Source: Desulfosudis oleivorans Hxd3 (GTDB lineage: Bacteria; Desulfobacterota; Desulfobacteria; Desulfobacterales; Desulfosudaceae). Taken from it: a DNA stretch of 64,000 nucleotides. The stretch lies in the NCBI RefSeq assembly GCF_000018405.1, contig NC_009943.1:747001-811000 (forward strand). The letters run 5' to 3'. The translations under genes were made by a program, and so were the position numbers. Under the pieces are notes generated by a model, which was not told where the DNA came from, made no database searches, and was given only the letters and a program-made list of their open reading frames with translations. Position 1 is the first letter of the stretch, and the number at the start of each line of letters is the position of its first letter. This document shows, piece after piece, positions 49,420-61,168 of this stretch.

Positions 49420-51912
49420 ATGGAAGAGACCGCTGTTCGCCACGAAGAAATAAGCATCGAAAAAGAGATGCGCAAATCCTACCTGGATTACGCCATGAGC
49501 GTGATCATCGGCCGTGCCCTGCCCGATGTACGGGACGGGCTCAAGCCGGTGCATCGCCGCATCCTTTTTGCCATGCATGAACTGAAGAACGAATGGAACA
49601 AGCCCTACAAGAAATCGGCCCGCGTGGTCGGCGACGTGATCGGCAAGTATCACCCCCACGGCGATACCGCGGTATATGACGCCATTGTGCGCATGGCCCA
49701 GGATTTTTCCATGCGCTACATGCTGGTGGACGGTCAGGGCAACTTCGGCTCCGTGGACGGCGACTCGCCGGCGGCCATGCGGTATACCGAGGTCCGCATG
49801 CAGAAGCTGGCCCACCTGATGCTGGAAGACATCGACAAGGAGACCGTGGATTTAGGCCTCAACTATGACGAGAGTCTCTCAGAACCCCTGGTGCTGCCCT
49901 CCCGGTTGCCGACCCTGCTGATCAACGGATCTTCCGGCATTGCCGTTGGCATGGCCACCAACATTCCGCCCCACAATCTTTCCGAGGTGGCCGACGCCAT
50001 CACGGCCCTGATCGATAACCCCGATATGTCCGTGGAAGCCCTGATGCAGCATGTGCCGGGCCCCGATTTTCCCACCTGCGGCATCATTCACGGCACCGAC
50101 GGCATTGCCGAGGGCTACGCCACGGGCAGGGGCAAGATCCGGGTCCGTGGCCGGGTGTTTGTGGAAAAGGGAAAGGACGACCATGACGAAACCATTGTGG
50201 TTGATGAATTGCCCTACCAGGTGAACAAGGCCCGGCTGATCGAAAAGGTCGCGGAACTGGTCAAGGACAAGGTCATCGACGGCATCCGGTATGTGCGGGA
50301 CGAGTCGGACAAGGAGGGCATGCGCATTGCCATCGGTTTGAAGAGAAACCAGTTTGCCGACGTGGTGATCAACCAGCTCTACAAGCACACTCAGCTGGAA
50401 AACACCTTTGGCATCAACATGCTGGCCGTGGTGAACAACCGGCCCGAGCTGCTGACATTAAAGGAAATCCTCGAGTATTTTATCCTTCACCGCAAGGAGA
50501 TCATTGTCCGGCGGACCCGGTTCGACCTGAGAAAGGCCGAGGAGCGGGCCCATATTTTAGAGGGCCTGAAGATCGCCTTAGACAACCTGGACGAGGTGGT
50601 GGCCCTGATTCGCCGGTCCGCGTCCCCTGCCGAGGCCCGTACCGGCCTGATGGAGCAATTCGGCCTCACCCAGATTCAGGCCCAGGCCATTCTGGACATG
50701 CGCCTGCAGAAACTCACCGGCCTGGAGCGGGAAAAGATTATTGAAGAGTACAAAGAGACCTTAAAGCAGATCGCCTGGTTCAACGAAATTCTGGGCAGCG
50801 AGCGCATCGTGCTGGACCTGATAAAAAAGGAGCTGGCCGATCTCAAGGCCGAATTCGGCGACGAGCGGCGCACCCAGATCATGGGCCAGAAAAAGGAGAT
50901 CCTGCTTGAGGACATGATCGCCAGAGAGGAGATGGTGGTCACCGTCTCCCGTGCCGGCTACATCAAGCGCAACCCCATCACCCTCTATCGGAAGCAGCGC
51001 CGGGGGGGCCGGGGCAAGACCGCCATGGGAACACGGGAAGACGATTTTGTGGACCGCCTGTTCGTGGCATCCTCCCATGATACCTTCCTGTTTTTTACCA
51101 ACCGGGGCCGGGTGTTCTGGCGCAAGGTCTACGAGATTCCCCAGGCCGGCCGGGCCAGCCGGGGTACGGCCATCGTGAACCTGCTTAATTTCAACGAGGG
51201 CGAGGACCTGGCCACGGTGCTCAGTGTGCCGGAATTTTCGCCCGGGCTTTTCGTGCTTATGGCCACCCGGAAGGGTATGGTCAAAAAGACCGATATCATG
51301 GATTACAGCCGGCCCCGTTCCGGCGGGCTCATCGCCCTGGGGCTGGCCGACGGCGATGAACTGATCGCGGTCCGCATCACCGACGGTTCATGGAACGTGT
51401 TTTTGGGCTCGCAAAACGGCAAGTCGGTGCGGTTCCTGGAGTCGGATGTTCGGCCCATGGGCCGCCTGGCCCGGGGCGTAAAAGGCATGACCCTGGAAAA
51501 GGACGATCACGTGGTGGGCATGGAGGTCTTAAGCCACGGCAACACCCTGATGACCATCACGGAGAACGGCTACGGCAAACGGACTGAAATCGACGAATAT
51601 CCCGTCAACCGCCGGGGCGGCAAGGGTGTGATCACCATCAAGACCACCAAGCGCAATGGCAAGGTGGTGGCCATTCTGCTGGTGGAAAACGATGACGAAC
51701 TGATGATCATGACCGACCGGGGCAAGCTGATCCGCATTCCCGTGGGCGGCGTCTCCGTGATCAGCCGCAACACCCAGGGGGTCCGGCTGATCGGCATGGA
51801 AGAGGGCGAAACCGTCACCGGCGCGGCCCGCCTGGCGGAAAAAGAGGACGACGAGAACGACGACAGCGGCGATGACGGGGCGGCTTTGACCAATGGAGAA
51901 GGCGATGAGTAG
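49420..51912 (+). CDS. gyrA: DNA gyrase subunit A
   Basis: 830 residues. Breakage-reunion domain with [30 protein letters not shown], the catalytic Tyr in [10 protein letters not shown], and the helix [19 protein letters not shown], where the quinolone-contact position corresponding to E. coli Ser83 is Thr and Asp87 is kept. Six beta-pinwheel repeats make up the C-terminal domain, including the GyrA box-like QRRGGRGK that marks gyrase rather than topoisomerase IV. An acidic tail ends the protein. gyrB is not in the window. gpsA starts inside its last 20 bases. Confidence 0.97.
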   Translation: MEETAVRHEEISIEKEMRKSYLDYAMSVIIGRALPDVRDGLKPVHRRILFAMHELKNEWNKPYKKSARVVGDVIGKYHPHGDTAVYDAIVRMAQDFSMRYMLVDGQGNFGSVDGDSPAAMRYTEVRMQKLAHLMLEDIDKETVDLGLNYDESLSEPLVLPSRLPTLLINGSSGIAVGMATNIPPHNLSEVADAITALIDNPDMSVEALMQHVPGPDFPTCGIIHGTDGIAEGYATGRGKIRVRGRVFVEKGKDDHDETIVVDELPYQVNKARLIEKVAELVKDKVIDGIRYVRDESDKEGMRIAIGLKRNQFADVVINQLYKHTQLENTFGINMLAVVNNRPELLTLKEILEYFILHRKEIIVRRTRFDLRKAEERAHILEGLKIALDNLDEVVALIRRSASPAEARTGLMEQFGLTQIQAQAILDMRLQKLTGLEREKIIEEYKETLKQIAWFNEILGSERIVLDLIKKELADLKAEFGDERRTQIMGQKKEILLEDMIAREEMVVTVSRAGYIKRNPITLYRKQRRGGRGKTAMGTREDDFVDRLFVASSHDTFLFFTNRGRVFWRKVYEIPQAGRASRGTAIVNLLNFNEGEDLATVLSVPEFSPGLFVLMATRKGMVKKTDIMDYSRPRSGGLIALGLADGDELIAVRITDGSWNVFLGSQNGKSVRFLESDVRPMGRLARGVKGMTLEKDDHVVGMEVLSHGNTLMTITENGYGKRTEIDEYPVNRRGGKGVITIKTTKRNGKVVAILLVENDDELMIMTDRGKLIRIPVGGVSVISRNTQGVRLIGMEEGETVTGAARLAEKEDDENDDSGDDGAALTNGEGDE

Positions 51913-52945
51913 CGGCCAGACGGATCTTCGAGTCGCCGTTGTGGGCGCGGGCAGCTGGGGCACGGCCATTGCCCACCTGCTGGCATCCAAGGGGCTTTTT
52001 CCCTTGCTCTGGGCCTATGAGCCGGAGCTGTGCGAGCAGATCGAAAAGGGCCGGGAAAACACGATCTACCTGCCCGGTATTCAGCTGGCCGAGGGAATTT
52101 CCGTGTCCAATGATCTTGGGGCCGTGGTGGCCGACAGGGACATCGTGGTCATGGTGGTGCCTTCTCACCTGACCCGGGACGTGGCGGCCCGGGCGGCGGA
52201 CCACCTGGACGGCCGCACCATTGTGGTGACCGCCTCCAAGGGCATTGAGAACAAGACCCATCTGACCATGACCGGGGTCCTGTCCGAGGTGCTTCCCAAC
52301 ACGCCTGCTGAAAAGATTGCCGTGCTGTCGGGCCCCAGCTTTGCCCGTGAAGTGGCGGCCAACCTGCCCACGGTGGTGGCCGTGGCCTCCACCAGCACGG
52401 AAACGGCCCTGTTTCTGCAGCAGGTGTTTGCCGCGCCCCTGTTCCGGGTTTATACCAATGACGACCCCGTGGGCGTGGAACTCGGCGGGGCGGTCAAGAA
52501 TGTCATTGCCATTGCCTCCGGCGTTTGCGACGGCCTGGGCCTGGGCTTGAGCGCCCGGGCCGCCATGATCACCCGGGGCCTGGCCGAGATGCGGCGCCTG
52601 GGCATGGCCCTGGGCGCCAACCCCCACACCTTTTCCGGCCTGGCCGGCATCGGGGACCTGATTCTGACCTGCACCGGCAGCCTGAGCCGGAACTACACGG
52701 TGGGCAAGAAACTCGGGGAAGGCATGACCATTGATGAGATCCTGGCCTCCATGCGCATGGTGGCCGAAGGGGTAAAAACCGCCAAGTCGGTTTTCAACCT
52801 GTCCAACAAGCGCAACGTGGAGATGCCCATCTGCCACGAGGTGTATCGCATCCTTTACGAGGGGCTGGCTCCGGGAGACGCGGTGCTGCGGCTCATGACC
52901 CGGACATTGAAACACGAGATCGATGACGAGGTGACGGCTTACTGA
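51893..52945 (+). CDS. gpsA: NAD(P)-dependent glycerol-3-phosphate dehydrogenase
   Basis: 350 residues from the ATG at 51893, which overlaps gyrA by 20 bases; a second ATG four codons on (51905) is an alternative. It makes sn-glycerol 3-phosphate for phospholipids. Rossmann motif [14 protein letters not shown], then [19 protein letters not shown], the catalytic Lys in [13 protein letters not shown], and [23 protein letters not shown]. All expected segments are present. The overlap with gyrA suggests translational coupling. Confidence 0.96.
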   Translation: MEKAMSSGQTDLRVAVVGAGSWGTAIAHLLASKGLFPLLWAYEPELCEQIEKGRENTIYLPGIQLAEGISVSNDLGAVVADRDIVVMVVPSHLTRDVAARAADHLDGRTIVVTASKGIENKTHLTMTGVLSEVLPNTPAEKIAVLSGPSFAREVAANLPTVVAVASTSTETALFLQQVFAAPLFRVYTNDDPVGVELGGAVKNVIAIASGVCDGLGLGLSARAAMITRGLAEMRRLGMALGANPHTFSGLAGIGDLILTCTGSLSRNYTVGKKLGEGMTIDEILASMRMVAEGVKTAKSVFNLSNKRNVEMPICHEVYRILYEGLAPGDAVLRLMTRTLKHEIDDEVTAY

Positions 52946-52989
52946 GCCTTTCCTTTTGCTTCGCGGAAAAACAGGCAACGGTCCTGCGC

Positions 52990-53751
52990 ATGACCCAAAC
53001 CACATCCCATAAAGGCACCGGTCACCGGCAGCGGCTGCGGGAGAAGTTTCTGGCCTCGGGTCTTTCCGGCTTTCATGATTATGAAATCATTGAACTGCTG
53101 CTGACCCTGGCCACGCCGCGCAAGGACTGCAAGGCACCGGCCAAGGCGGCCATGGCCGAATTCAAGACCCTTCAGGGCGTGCTCAATGCCGCGCCTGAAG
53201 CGCTCTGCCGGATTGACGGCATCGGCCCGAAAAACCTTTTCGGCATACGGCTGGTCAAGGCCGTGGCCGACCGCTGCCTTGAAAAAGAACTGGTCGGCCG
53301 TCCCCTGTTGGCCAACTCCACCGACCTGCTCAACTATCTCAACCACACCCTTCGGGACCGGCACCGGGAAACCTTTGCCGCGATTTTTATGGACGCCAAA
53401 AACCGGGTGATCGTCGTGGAGACCCTGTCCGAGGGCAGCCTTACCGAAAGCCCGGTCTATCCCCGGGAGGTGGTGGCCCGGGCCCTGGCTCACCATGCCG
53501 CGGCCCTGATCTGCTGCCACAACCATCCCTCCGGCGAGCCCGAACCCTCCCGTCAGGACATTGCCATCACCCGCAAGCTGGTGATGGCGTGCAAGACCAT
53601 GGGCATCACCGTGCATGAGCACATTATCGTGGGCGAGCGGGGTCACTTCAGTTTTGCCGATAACGGGTACATGGCAAAATTTCACCAGGAGGCCGAGTCC
53701 CTTGAGGCCGGCCGGCTTGTCAGCGAGAAGAACGATGCCGGACAATTCTAA
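52990..53751 (+). CDS. radC: RadC-family JAB-domain protein
   Basis: 253 residues. A helix-hairpin-helix type N-terminal region (about 1-90, ending in RIDGIGPKNLFGI) leads into the JAB/MPN metalloprotease-like domain with the zinc motif HNHPSGEPEPSRQD and an upstream Glu in VVETLSEGSL. The RadC role in DNA repair was withdrawn; the family is now treated as JAB-domain proteins linked to mobile DNA or unknown processes. It follows gpsA by 44 bases, and its last codons overlap the next gene. Confidence 0.93.
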   Translation: MTQTTSHKGTGHRQRLREKFLASGLSGFHDYEIIELLLTLATPRKDCKAPAKAAMAEFKTLQGVLNAAPEALCRIDGIGPKNLFGIRLVKAVADRCLEKELVGRPLLANSTDLLNYLNHTLRDRHRETFAAIFMDAKNRVIVVETLSEGSLTESPVYPREVVARALAHHAAALICCHNHPSGEPEPSRQDIAITRKLVMACKTMGITVHEHIIVGERGHFSFADNGYMAKFHQEAESLEAGRLVSEKNDAGQF

Positions 53752-54004
53752 ACAGGCGCCGGAATGTTTCGGCCGGCTGGACATAGTTTTTCCCATGGGA
53801 GAAGACGGGCTGCGCGTTACCCCGGACACCTGCATGGCCTGCGCCTGGAAAACCGAGTGCCTGCGGGCCGCCAGTCAGAGCAGGGACGGCCTTAAACTGG
53901 ATGAGGAAAAAGTCGACCGGGCTTACGCCTCCGGCAACATGGGGTTTTTCGAACGCTGGTCGAAGCGCAAGGCGTTGAAGCGGAAAGAGCAGGAAAAGGA
54001 GTAA
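53735..54004 (+). CDS. Small hypothetical protein with CxxC...C motif
   Basis: 89 residues from the ATG at 53735, which overlaps the radC stop by 17 bases. Contains CMACAWKTECLRAA at about 34-47, which could hold a metal or be a redox site, then a charged helical C-terminus (RWSKRKALKRKEQEKE). Soluble. I do not know the family. Coupling to radC is by overlap only. Confidence 0.7.
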   Translation: MPDNSKQAPECFGRLDIVFPMGEDGLRVTPDTCMACAWKTECLRAASQSRDGLKLDEEKVDRAYASGNMGFFERWSKRKALKRKEQEKE

Positions 54005-54050
54005 GGGGAATTATATTTCCAAAATAAAACGACACGTCTAACCGAAACCG

Positions 54051-54157
54051 TCGTCATTGCGAGGAACAACGCGCCTCCCCGTCATTGCGAGGAGCAACGC
54101 GACGAAGCAATCTCCTACGCATTTGTACAAGATTGCTTCGCTCCGCTCGCAATGACG
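54051..54157. repeat. GTCATTGCGAGGAGC repeat, copy 4
   Basis: GTCATTGCGAGGAACAACGC, then GTCATTGCGAGGAGCAACGC-GACGAAGCAATCTCC, a spacer ACGCATTTGTACAA, then the reverse arm GATTGCTTCGCTCCGCTCGC-AATGACG. It shares the spacer with the copy at 61029-61116. Occupies most of the radC-pgk gap. Confidence 0.88.
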
Positions 54158-54225
54158 TAAGTTGAGTACAAGAGTACGAGCAAGATTATAGAGGAGTAAG
54201 TCCGTATAAACACAGGAGGTGTTTC

Positions 54226-55416
54226 ATGAAATCACTGAAAACCATTGATGTGGCGGGAAAGCGGGTGCTGGTGAGGGTCGACTTTAATGTTCCCCTGGAC
54301 GATCAGCAGCAAATCACCGACGACACGCGCATACAGTCCGCGGTGCCCACCATTGAATACCTGGTGGGTGCCGGCGCAAAGGTTATTGTCTGCTCCCACC
54401 TGGGCCGGCCCAAGGGAAAGCCCGATCCGGTCTTCAGCCTTGCGCCCACAGCCAGGCGGCTGGGCGAACTGCTGGACCGGCCGGTGGAAATGGCCAACAC
54501 CTGCGTGGGGCCGGATGTGGTTTCCCGCATCGCCCGCATGGCGCCGGGCGATGTTCTGATGCTGGAAAACCTTCGTTTTCATCCCGGTGAAGCGAACGAC
54601 GACGACGCTTTTGCCAGGGCGCTTGCCGCGCTCTGCGATGTATATGTGGATGACGCCTTTGCCGTGTCCCACCGGGCCAATGCATCAGTGGATGCCGTGA
54701 CAAAGTATGCGCCGGTGTGCGCGCCCGGTTTCCTGATGGAAAAGGAACTGGGCGCCTTTGGCAAGGCCCTGGAAAATCCGGCCCGGCCCTTTGTGGCCAT
54801 TGTGGGTGGGGCCAAGGTTTCTTCCAAGCTGCCGGCACTGCAGCATCTGCTTCAGGAGGTCGACCGGTTGATTATCGGCGGGGCCATGGCCAATACTTTT
54901 CTGGCGGCCAAAGGGGTGAATGTGGGGAAATCGAAGATCGAGCAGGAGCTGATCGGAGAGGCCAGGTCTGTCATTCGGCAGGCAGCGGAAAAAAAGGTTG
55001 AACTTTTTCTGCCGGTGGATGTGATTGTGGCTGAAAAAATCGATCCCGATGCCGACCGGCAGGCTGTTTCGGTGGACCGGATTCCGGCGGATGCCATGGC
55101 CCTGGATATCGGGCCGGAGACCAGCCGTCTGTTCGGTGATGCCTTAAAAGACGCCAAAACCATTGTATGGAACGGGCCCATGGGCATCTTCGAGATGGAG
55201 GCCTTTGCCGCCGGCACAAAGGCCGTGGCCGCGGCCGTGGCCGATTCGAAGGCGTTCACCGTGGTGGGCGGCGGCGACACGGTTTCCGCGGTGCATGAGG
55301 CGGGCGTGGCCGACCGGATTTCTTATATTTCAACCGGCGGCGGGGCCTTTCTTGAGCTGATGGAGGGAAAAACCCTGCCCGGCGTGGCGGCCCTGGAGCG
55401 AAACCAGCCGGCGTAA
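54226..55416 (+). CDS. pgk: Phosphoglycerate kinase
   Basis: 396 residues, usual size. Glycolytic/gluconeogenic transfer between 1,3-bisphosphoglycerate and ADP. N-terminal substrate domain: VLVRVDFNVPLD, TRIQSAVPTIEYL and SHLGRPKG; middle AVSHRANASVDAV; nucleotide domain: VGGAKVSSKLPAL, WNGPMGIFEMEAFAAGT and VVGGGDTVSAV with STGGGAFLELMEGK. Starts at the ATG with AGGAGG seven bases ahead. No gap, tpi or eno gene beside it. Confidence 0.97.
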   Translation: MKSLKTIDVAGKRVLVRVDFNVPLDDQQQITDDTRIQSAVPTIEYLVGAGAKVIVCSHLGRPKGKPDPVFSLAPTARRLGELLDRPVEMANTCVGPDVVSRIARMAPGDVLMLENLRFHPGEANDDDAFARALAALCDVYVDDAFAVSHRANASVDAVTKYAPVCAPGFLMEKELGAFGKALENPARPFVAIVGGAKVSSKLPALQHLLQEVDRLIIGGAMANTFLAAKGVNVGKSKIEQELIGEARSVIRQAAEKKVELFLPVDVIVAEKIDPDADRQAVSVDRIPADAMALDIGPETSRLFGDALKDAKTIVWNGPMGIFEMEAFAAGTKAVAAAVADSKAFTVVGGGDTVSAVHEAGVADRISYISTGGGAFLELMEGKTLPGVAALERNQPA

Positions 55417-55482
55417 AAACCGGTTCGGTGGCCCTCAACCCCCATATTTTGGCGATTTTTTAAAAAAAGGAGGTTTATTCTG

Positions 55483-55512
55483 TTGACAGCTTCCGGTGGG
55501 ATGCGCTAGAAT
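55483..55512 (+). promoter_or_regulatory. Sigma-70 promoter of the 360-residue hypothetical gene
   Basis: TTGACA (55483-55488), 18-base spacer, TAGAAT (55507-55512), 38 bases before the chosen ATG at 55550. Confidence 0.65.
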
Positions 55513-55549
55513 ACCCAAAAAAATGAAGCTGTTGAGGACAGGAGGGCAC

Positions 55550-56632
55550 ATGTTCCACTGGCGGGTACGGGAAGAGTTGAGCAGTGAGCACCGGCTGCGG
55601 CGCTCCTATTACGAGTTGCTCAGGGACGATCTGGACCAGTTTATCGTGGAGTGCGCCCTGATTGATTCGTATAAAAACTTTAAGAAAAAAAACGAACCCT
55701 ACCCCTTTCCTGAAAAACGGGAGTTCAAGCCCAGGGCCCAGATTCCCAAGACCGAATACGAAAGCCAGAACTCTTTTCTGGTGATGTTTGTGGAAGACAG
55801 CATTCCTGAAAACTACAAGAAGTATATCCGCTTTTTTGACATCAACAAGACCACCAAGACCAACCTGATCGGCTCCAACTCCCTGCCGCTGGACAGTTTT
55901 GACAGGACCCAGAAATACCTTGATTCGGCCCGGTTTTTTAATTTTTTAAAAGACCTGATGTCCCTGGATTACGCCCTGCTGATTCAGCGGGACCCGGCCA
56001 CGACTTCCACCAGCCGTTATGGGGTCACCCATTTTCACGTGCGCATCGACTGGCCCATTGACGAGGCCGCCGAAGACCTGGCCCGCTACCTGCGCTACAT
56101 TTCAAAAGACCTGTATGAAAAAGGGGATGAATACGCCGAGAGCCTTCAGAAAAAGCTGTTTGAATATTACGGCTTTCCCTTCATGGTGGGGGGCAGAAGA
56201 ACCGCTGCCCTGGTGGCGGCCCAGTTCTTAAAACGGCTGCCCTGCATCAGCACTGTGTACGTGGCCAGCAGCGAGGCCCGGTATGTCACCCGCATGTCGG
56301 AACGGGGGATTTACAAGACCGCCCTGGTGAAGCTCTCCAAATCCGTCGTCACCAACCTAGCCAATACCAACAACATGACCCTCAAGGACTTTACCGACAA
56401 TTATGTGATTGCCGCCGAGGGCCGGTCCAGCGTCTGTATCCTTCAGGTGTTTTACATGTTCACCGACCCGGCCAGGGAGCCGGCCGACGGCAAGCTGCGT
56501 ACCCTGAACCCGGCGGCCCCGTGGCTGACCGTGGAAAGTCAGCACATTCTGCCCAAGGACTTTAAGGCCGGCAGAAGAAAGTGCTCCCCTCTGCCCATCA
56601 ATCTGATCTACACGGAATCCAACAATTCATAA
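55550..56632 (+). CDS. Hypothetical protein, 360 residues
   Basis: Start chosen at the ATG at 55550 because AGGAGG lies just upstream; in-frame starts at 55496 and 55523 precede or crowd the predicted promoter. The protein is soluble, rich in Tyr, Phe and charged residues, with no motif I can name. Notable segments are LIGSNSLPLDSFDRTQKYLDS, GVTHFHVRIDWPI and VASSEARYVTRMSERG. No membrane spans or Cys clusters. It lies between pgk and the biotin operon with its own promoter, so a link to biotin is not implied. Confidence 0.78.
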   Translation: MFHWRVREELSSEHRLRRSYYELLRDDLDQFIVECALIDSYKNFKKKNEPYPFPEKREFKPRAQIPKTEYESQNSFLVMFVEDSIPENYKKYIRFFDINKTTKTNLIGSNSLPLDSFDRTQKYLDSARFFNFLKDLMSLDYALLIQRDPATTSTSRYGVTHFHVRIDWPIDEAAEDLARYLRYISKDLYEKGDEYAESLQKKLFEYYGFPFMVGGRRTAALVAAQFLKRLPCISTVYVASSEARYVTRMSERGIYKTALVKLSKSVVTNLANTNNMTLKDFTDNYVIAAEGRSSVCILQVFYMFTDPAREPADGKLRTLNPAAPWLTVESQHILPKDFKAGRRKCSPLPINLIYTESNNS

Positions 56633-56677
56633 CCGTCTGCCATCGCCCGGACCGCGCCGGCCCGGGCAGGAAGTTCC

Positions 56678-57976
56678 ATGCACCACACACAATCCATGCT
56701 AGACTTCGACAGGGCCCACATCTGGCACCCCTACACCTCCATTGGCAACCCCCTGCCGGTCTACCCGGTAAAACGGGCCGAAGGATGCACCCTTTTTCTT
56801 GAAGACGGCCGGGAACTGATTGACGGCATGGCCTCGTGGTGGACCGCCGTTTTCGGCTATAATCATCCGGTACTCAACCGGGCCGTCACCGGCCAGCTTG
56901 AACAGATGGCCCACGTGATGTTCGGGGGCCTGACTCACCGGCCCGCCGTGGAGCTGTGCCGGCGGCTGCTGGGCATCTGCCCGCCCGGCCTTGACGCGGT
57001 GTTTCTGTGCGATTCCGGTTCGGTGTCCGTTGAAGTGGCCATCAAGATGGCCATTCAGTACTGGTCTTCCGTGGGCCGGCCGGAAAAACAGCGGCTGGCA
57101 GCCATCCGTTCCGGGTATCACGGCGACACCCTGGGCGCCATGTCGGTGTGCGATCCGGTCACCGGCATGCACCACCTGTTTTCCGGCATTCTGCCGGCCC
57201 AGCTCTTTGCCGATATGCCCCGGTCTCCGTTTGAAGGTCCCCTGGACGACAGGGACGTGCAAAACCTGGAGCAGCTGCTGGCGGCCCACCACCGGGAGAT
57301 CGCGGCCCTGGTCCTGGAACCGGTGGTGCAGGGGGCCGGGGGCATGCGCTTTTATTCCCCGGCGTACCTGGCCATGGCCCGGCAGTTGTGCGATCAATAC
57401 GAGGTGCTGCTGATCTGCGACGAGATCGCCACCGGGTTCGGCCGCACCGGAAAACTGTTTGCCTGCGAGCATGCCGGTATATCGCCGGACATTCTGTGCG
57501 TGGGCAAGGCCTTAACCGGCGGGTACATGACCCTGGCCGCCACCCTGGCCTCTGAAAAGGTGGCACGCGGCATCTCTTCAGGCGATCCCGGCCTTTTCAT
57601 GCACGGCCCCACCTTCATGGGCAACCCCCTGGCCTGCGCCACGGCTGTTGCCGCCATCGACCTGTTGCACACCTTTGACTGGCAGGCGGCGGTAACGGGA
57701 ATGGAGGCGCGGATGAAACAGGGGCTTGGGCCGTGCGCCGATATGCCGGGCGTCCGTGAGGTGCGGTGCCTGGGCGGCATCGGCGTGGTGGAGACAAAAG
57801 AGCCGGTGGACACGGCCCGGGCCCAGACCCTGTTTGTGGAGCGGGGCGTGTGGGTCCGGCCTTTCGGCCGCCTGATCTATATCATGCCGCCTTACATCAT
57901 CACGCCTGAAGCACTCTCCCGGCTTACCACGGCCATTTGCGAAGTGGTGGCCCTTCTACCGGATTTACAATCATGA
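56678..57976 (+). CDS. bioA: Adenosylmethionine-8-amino-7-oxononanoate aminotransferase
   Basis: 432 residues. PLP enzyme making 7,8-diaminopelargonate with S-adenosylmethionine as amino donor. Family features: HIWHPYTS at the start, [58 protein letters not shown] and the PLP Lys in [24 protein letters not shown] closes the active site. First of four overlapping genes A-F-D-B; bioF starts inside its stop (ATGA). No BirA-type operator was identified. Confidence 0.96.
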   Translation: MHHTQSMLDFDRAHIWHPYTSIGNPLPVYPVKRAEGCTLFLEDGRELIDGMASWWTAVFGYNHPVLNRAVTGQLEQMAHVMFGGLTHRPAVELCRRLLGICPPGLDAVFLCDSGSVSVEVAIKMAIQYWSSVGRPEKQRLAAIRSGYHGDTLGAMSVCDPVTGMHHLFSGILPAQLFADMPRSPFEGPLDDRDVQNLEQLLAAHHREIAALVLEPVVQGAGGMRFYSPAYLAMARQLCDQYEVLLICDEIATGFGRTGKLFACEHAGISPDILCVGKALTGGYMTLAATLASEKVARGISSGDPGLFMHGPTFMGNPLACATAVAAIDLLHTFDWQAAVTGMEARMKQGLGPCADMPGVREVRCLGGIGVVETKEPVDTARAQTLFVERGVWVRPFGRLIYIMPPYIITPEALSRLTTAICEVVALLPDLQS

Positions 57977-59126
57977 GCAAGCTTGATTTTGTTGAAGCAG
58001 AACTTGAAAAGCGTCGGGCCGCCAGCAGGCTTCGTACCCTTCGGCCCGTTGCGCCGGCAGACGGGGCCGCGGTGACAATCAACGGGGCCCGGCTGCTCAA
58101 TGTCTGCTCCAACGATTACCTGGGCCTGTCGTGCCACCCGCTTCTTGTCGAACGGGCTCAGGCGTTTGCCGCCCAATGGGGTGCCGGCGCCACCGCCTCC
58201 CGCCTGGTCTGCGGCAACTATACCTGCTTTGACCGGGTGGAAGAAAAACTGGCCCGGCTCAAGCAGACACCGGCCGCCCTGGTGCTGAACTCCGGCTACC
58301 AGGCCAACACCACCCTGCTGCCGGCCCTGTGCGACAGAGATTCGTTGATCCTGTCAGACCGTCTCAACCACAACAGCATTATCATGGGGTGCCGGCTGGC
58401 AAGGTGCGCGGTCACCCTTTTTGACCACAACGACCCGGCCCACCTGGAAAAACTGCTGGTTGAAACCGCAAACAGGGGGTTTTCCCGCAGGCTGATCGTT
58501 ACCGAGTCGGTGTTCAGCATGGACGGCGACTGCTGCGACATGGACGCCCTTGCCGGCCTGGCGCAGGCCCACGACGCCCTGCTCATGGTGGACGAGGCCC
58601 ATGCCACCGGCGTGTTCGGGGAACAGGGCATGGGCCTGACCTGCGGAAAACCCGTTGACGTGGTCATGGGCACCTTTGGCAAGGGGTGCGGCAGCTTCGG
58701 TGCCTATGTGGCCTGTTCGTCGGCCCTGCGCGATTTTTTTGTCAACCGGTGCGCCGGGTTCATCTATTCCACCGGCCTGCCCCCGGCGGTGCTGGGTTCT
58801 ATTGATGCGGCCCTGGACCTGGTGCCGGCCATGGATGCCGAGCGGCAAACCCTGCTGGACAACGCGGCCCATCTTCGCGTCCGCCTGGCCACTTTCGGGT
58901 TTGACACCGGGGCATCCTCTTCCCAGATTCTTCCCGTGATCGTGGGGTCGGAACAGGCGGCCCTTGATCTTTCCCGGTTCCTGGAAGGCCGGGGGTTTCT
59001 GGCAGTGGCCATTCGGCCCCCGTCCGTACCCGAGGCCCAGTCCCGAATCCGCGTTTCACTTTCCGCCCTTCATACCCGCGCCGATGTGGACCGTCTGGCC
59101 GATGCCTTTGGCGCATGGAGGCGGCC

Positions 59127-59130
<4 letters not shown>
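57973..59130 (+). CDS. bioF: 8-amino-7-oxononanoate synthase
   Basis: 385 residues from the ATG at 57973 overlapping the bioA stop; an earlier in-frame start at 57937 is not needed. Alpha-oxoamine synthase joining pimeloyl thioester and alanine. Motifs: [55 protein letters not shown] and the PLP Lys in [14 protein letters not shown], then the small C-terminal domain. Genes for making the pimeloyl precursor (bioC, bioH, bioW or bioI types) are not in the window. Confidence 0.96.
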
Positions 59131-60757
<1,627 letters not shown>

Positions 60758-60786
60758 CGGGCGCTGAAATCAAGGCGGCACATGAG

Positions 60787-60820
60787 TTTCGATCCCGATC
60801 CCGATTTCGATTTCGATGGG
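60787..60820. repeat. GATCCC/GATTTC hexamer repeat, copy 4
   Basis: TTTCGATCCCGATCCCGATT continuing TCGATTTCGATGGG, just after the bioB stop. Same family as 4663, 40755 and 41488. Confidence 0.7.
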
Positions 60821-61028
60821 AGCCCTTTTTGAACATATTGACTGTTTAAATTCCTGTTTTTGAGGATAACGGACCGGTACGAATAAGGTTGAAAAGTTGG
60901 CGGGTCTGTATAATGCTGAAGCCGGACAATAAGGCCATTGCGAATTAAGGTTAAGAATAAGAGCAAGAGTAAAAGGGTGTAGGGGCGAACCTTTGTGTTC
61001 GCCCATCAAGGAGCGCAGCGCTCCCCCC

Positions 61029-61116
61029 GTCATTGCGTAGCGACGAAGCAATCTCCTCCGCATATGTACAAGATTGCTTCGCGGCCCTGTCCCGCCCTGG
61101 CGGGATCGCAATGACG
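61029..61116. repeat. GTCATTGCG-family repeat, copy 5
   Basis: GTCATTGCGTAGCGACGAAG-CAATCTCC, the spacer CGCATATGTACAA, the reverse arm GATTGCTTCGCGG, an inserted palindrome CCCGCCCTGGCGGG, and CGCAATGACG. The spacer matches that of copy 4. Confidence 0.85.
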
Positions 61117-61168
61117 CTTTACATATTTTTACATCATGCCGGACGACTGAACCGGCAGTAGGTTTTGA

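Noticed and set aside
49420-51912. Quinolone-resistance mutation (Thr at the Ser83 position of GyrA)
   Set aside because: Thr at this position is the natural residue in many bacteria; Asp87 is unchanged, so no resistance claim is justified.
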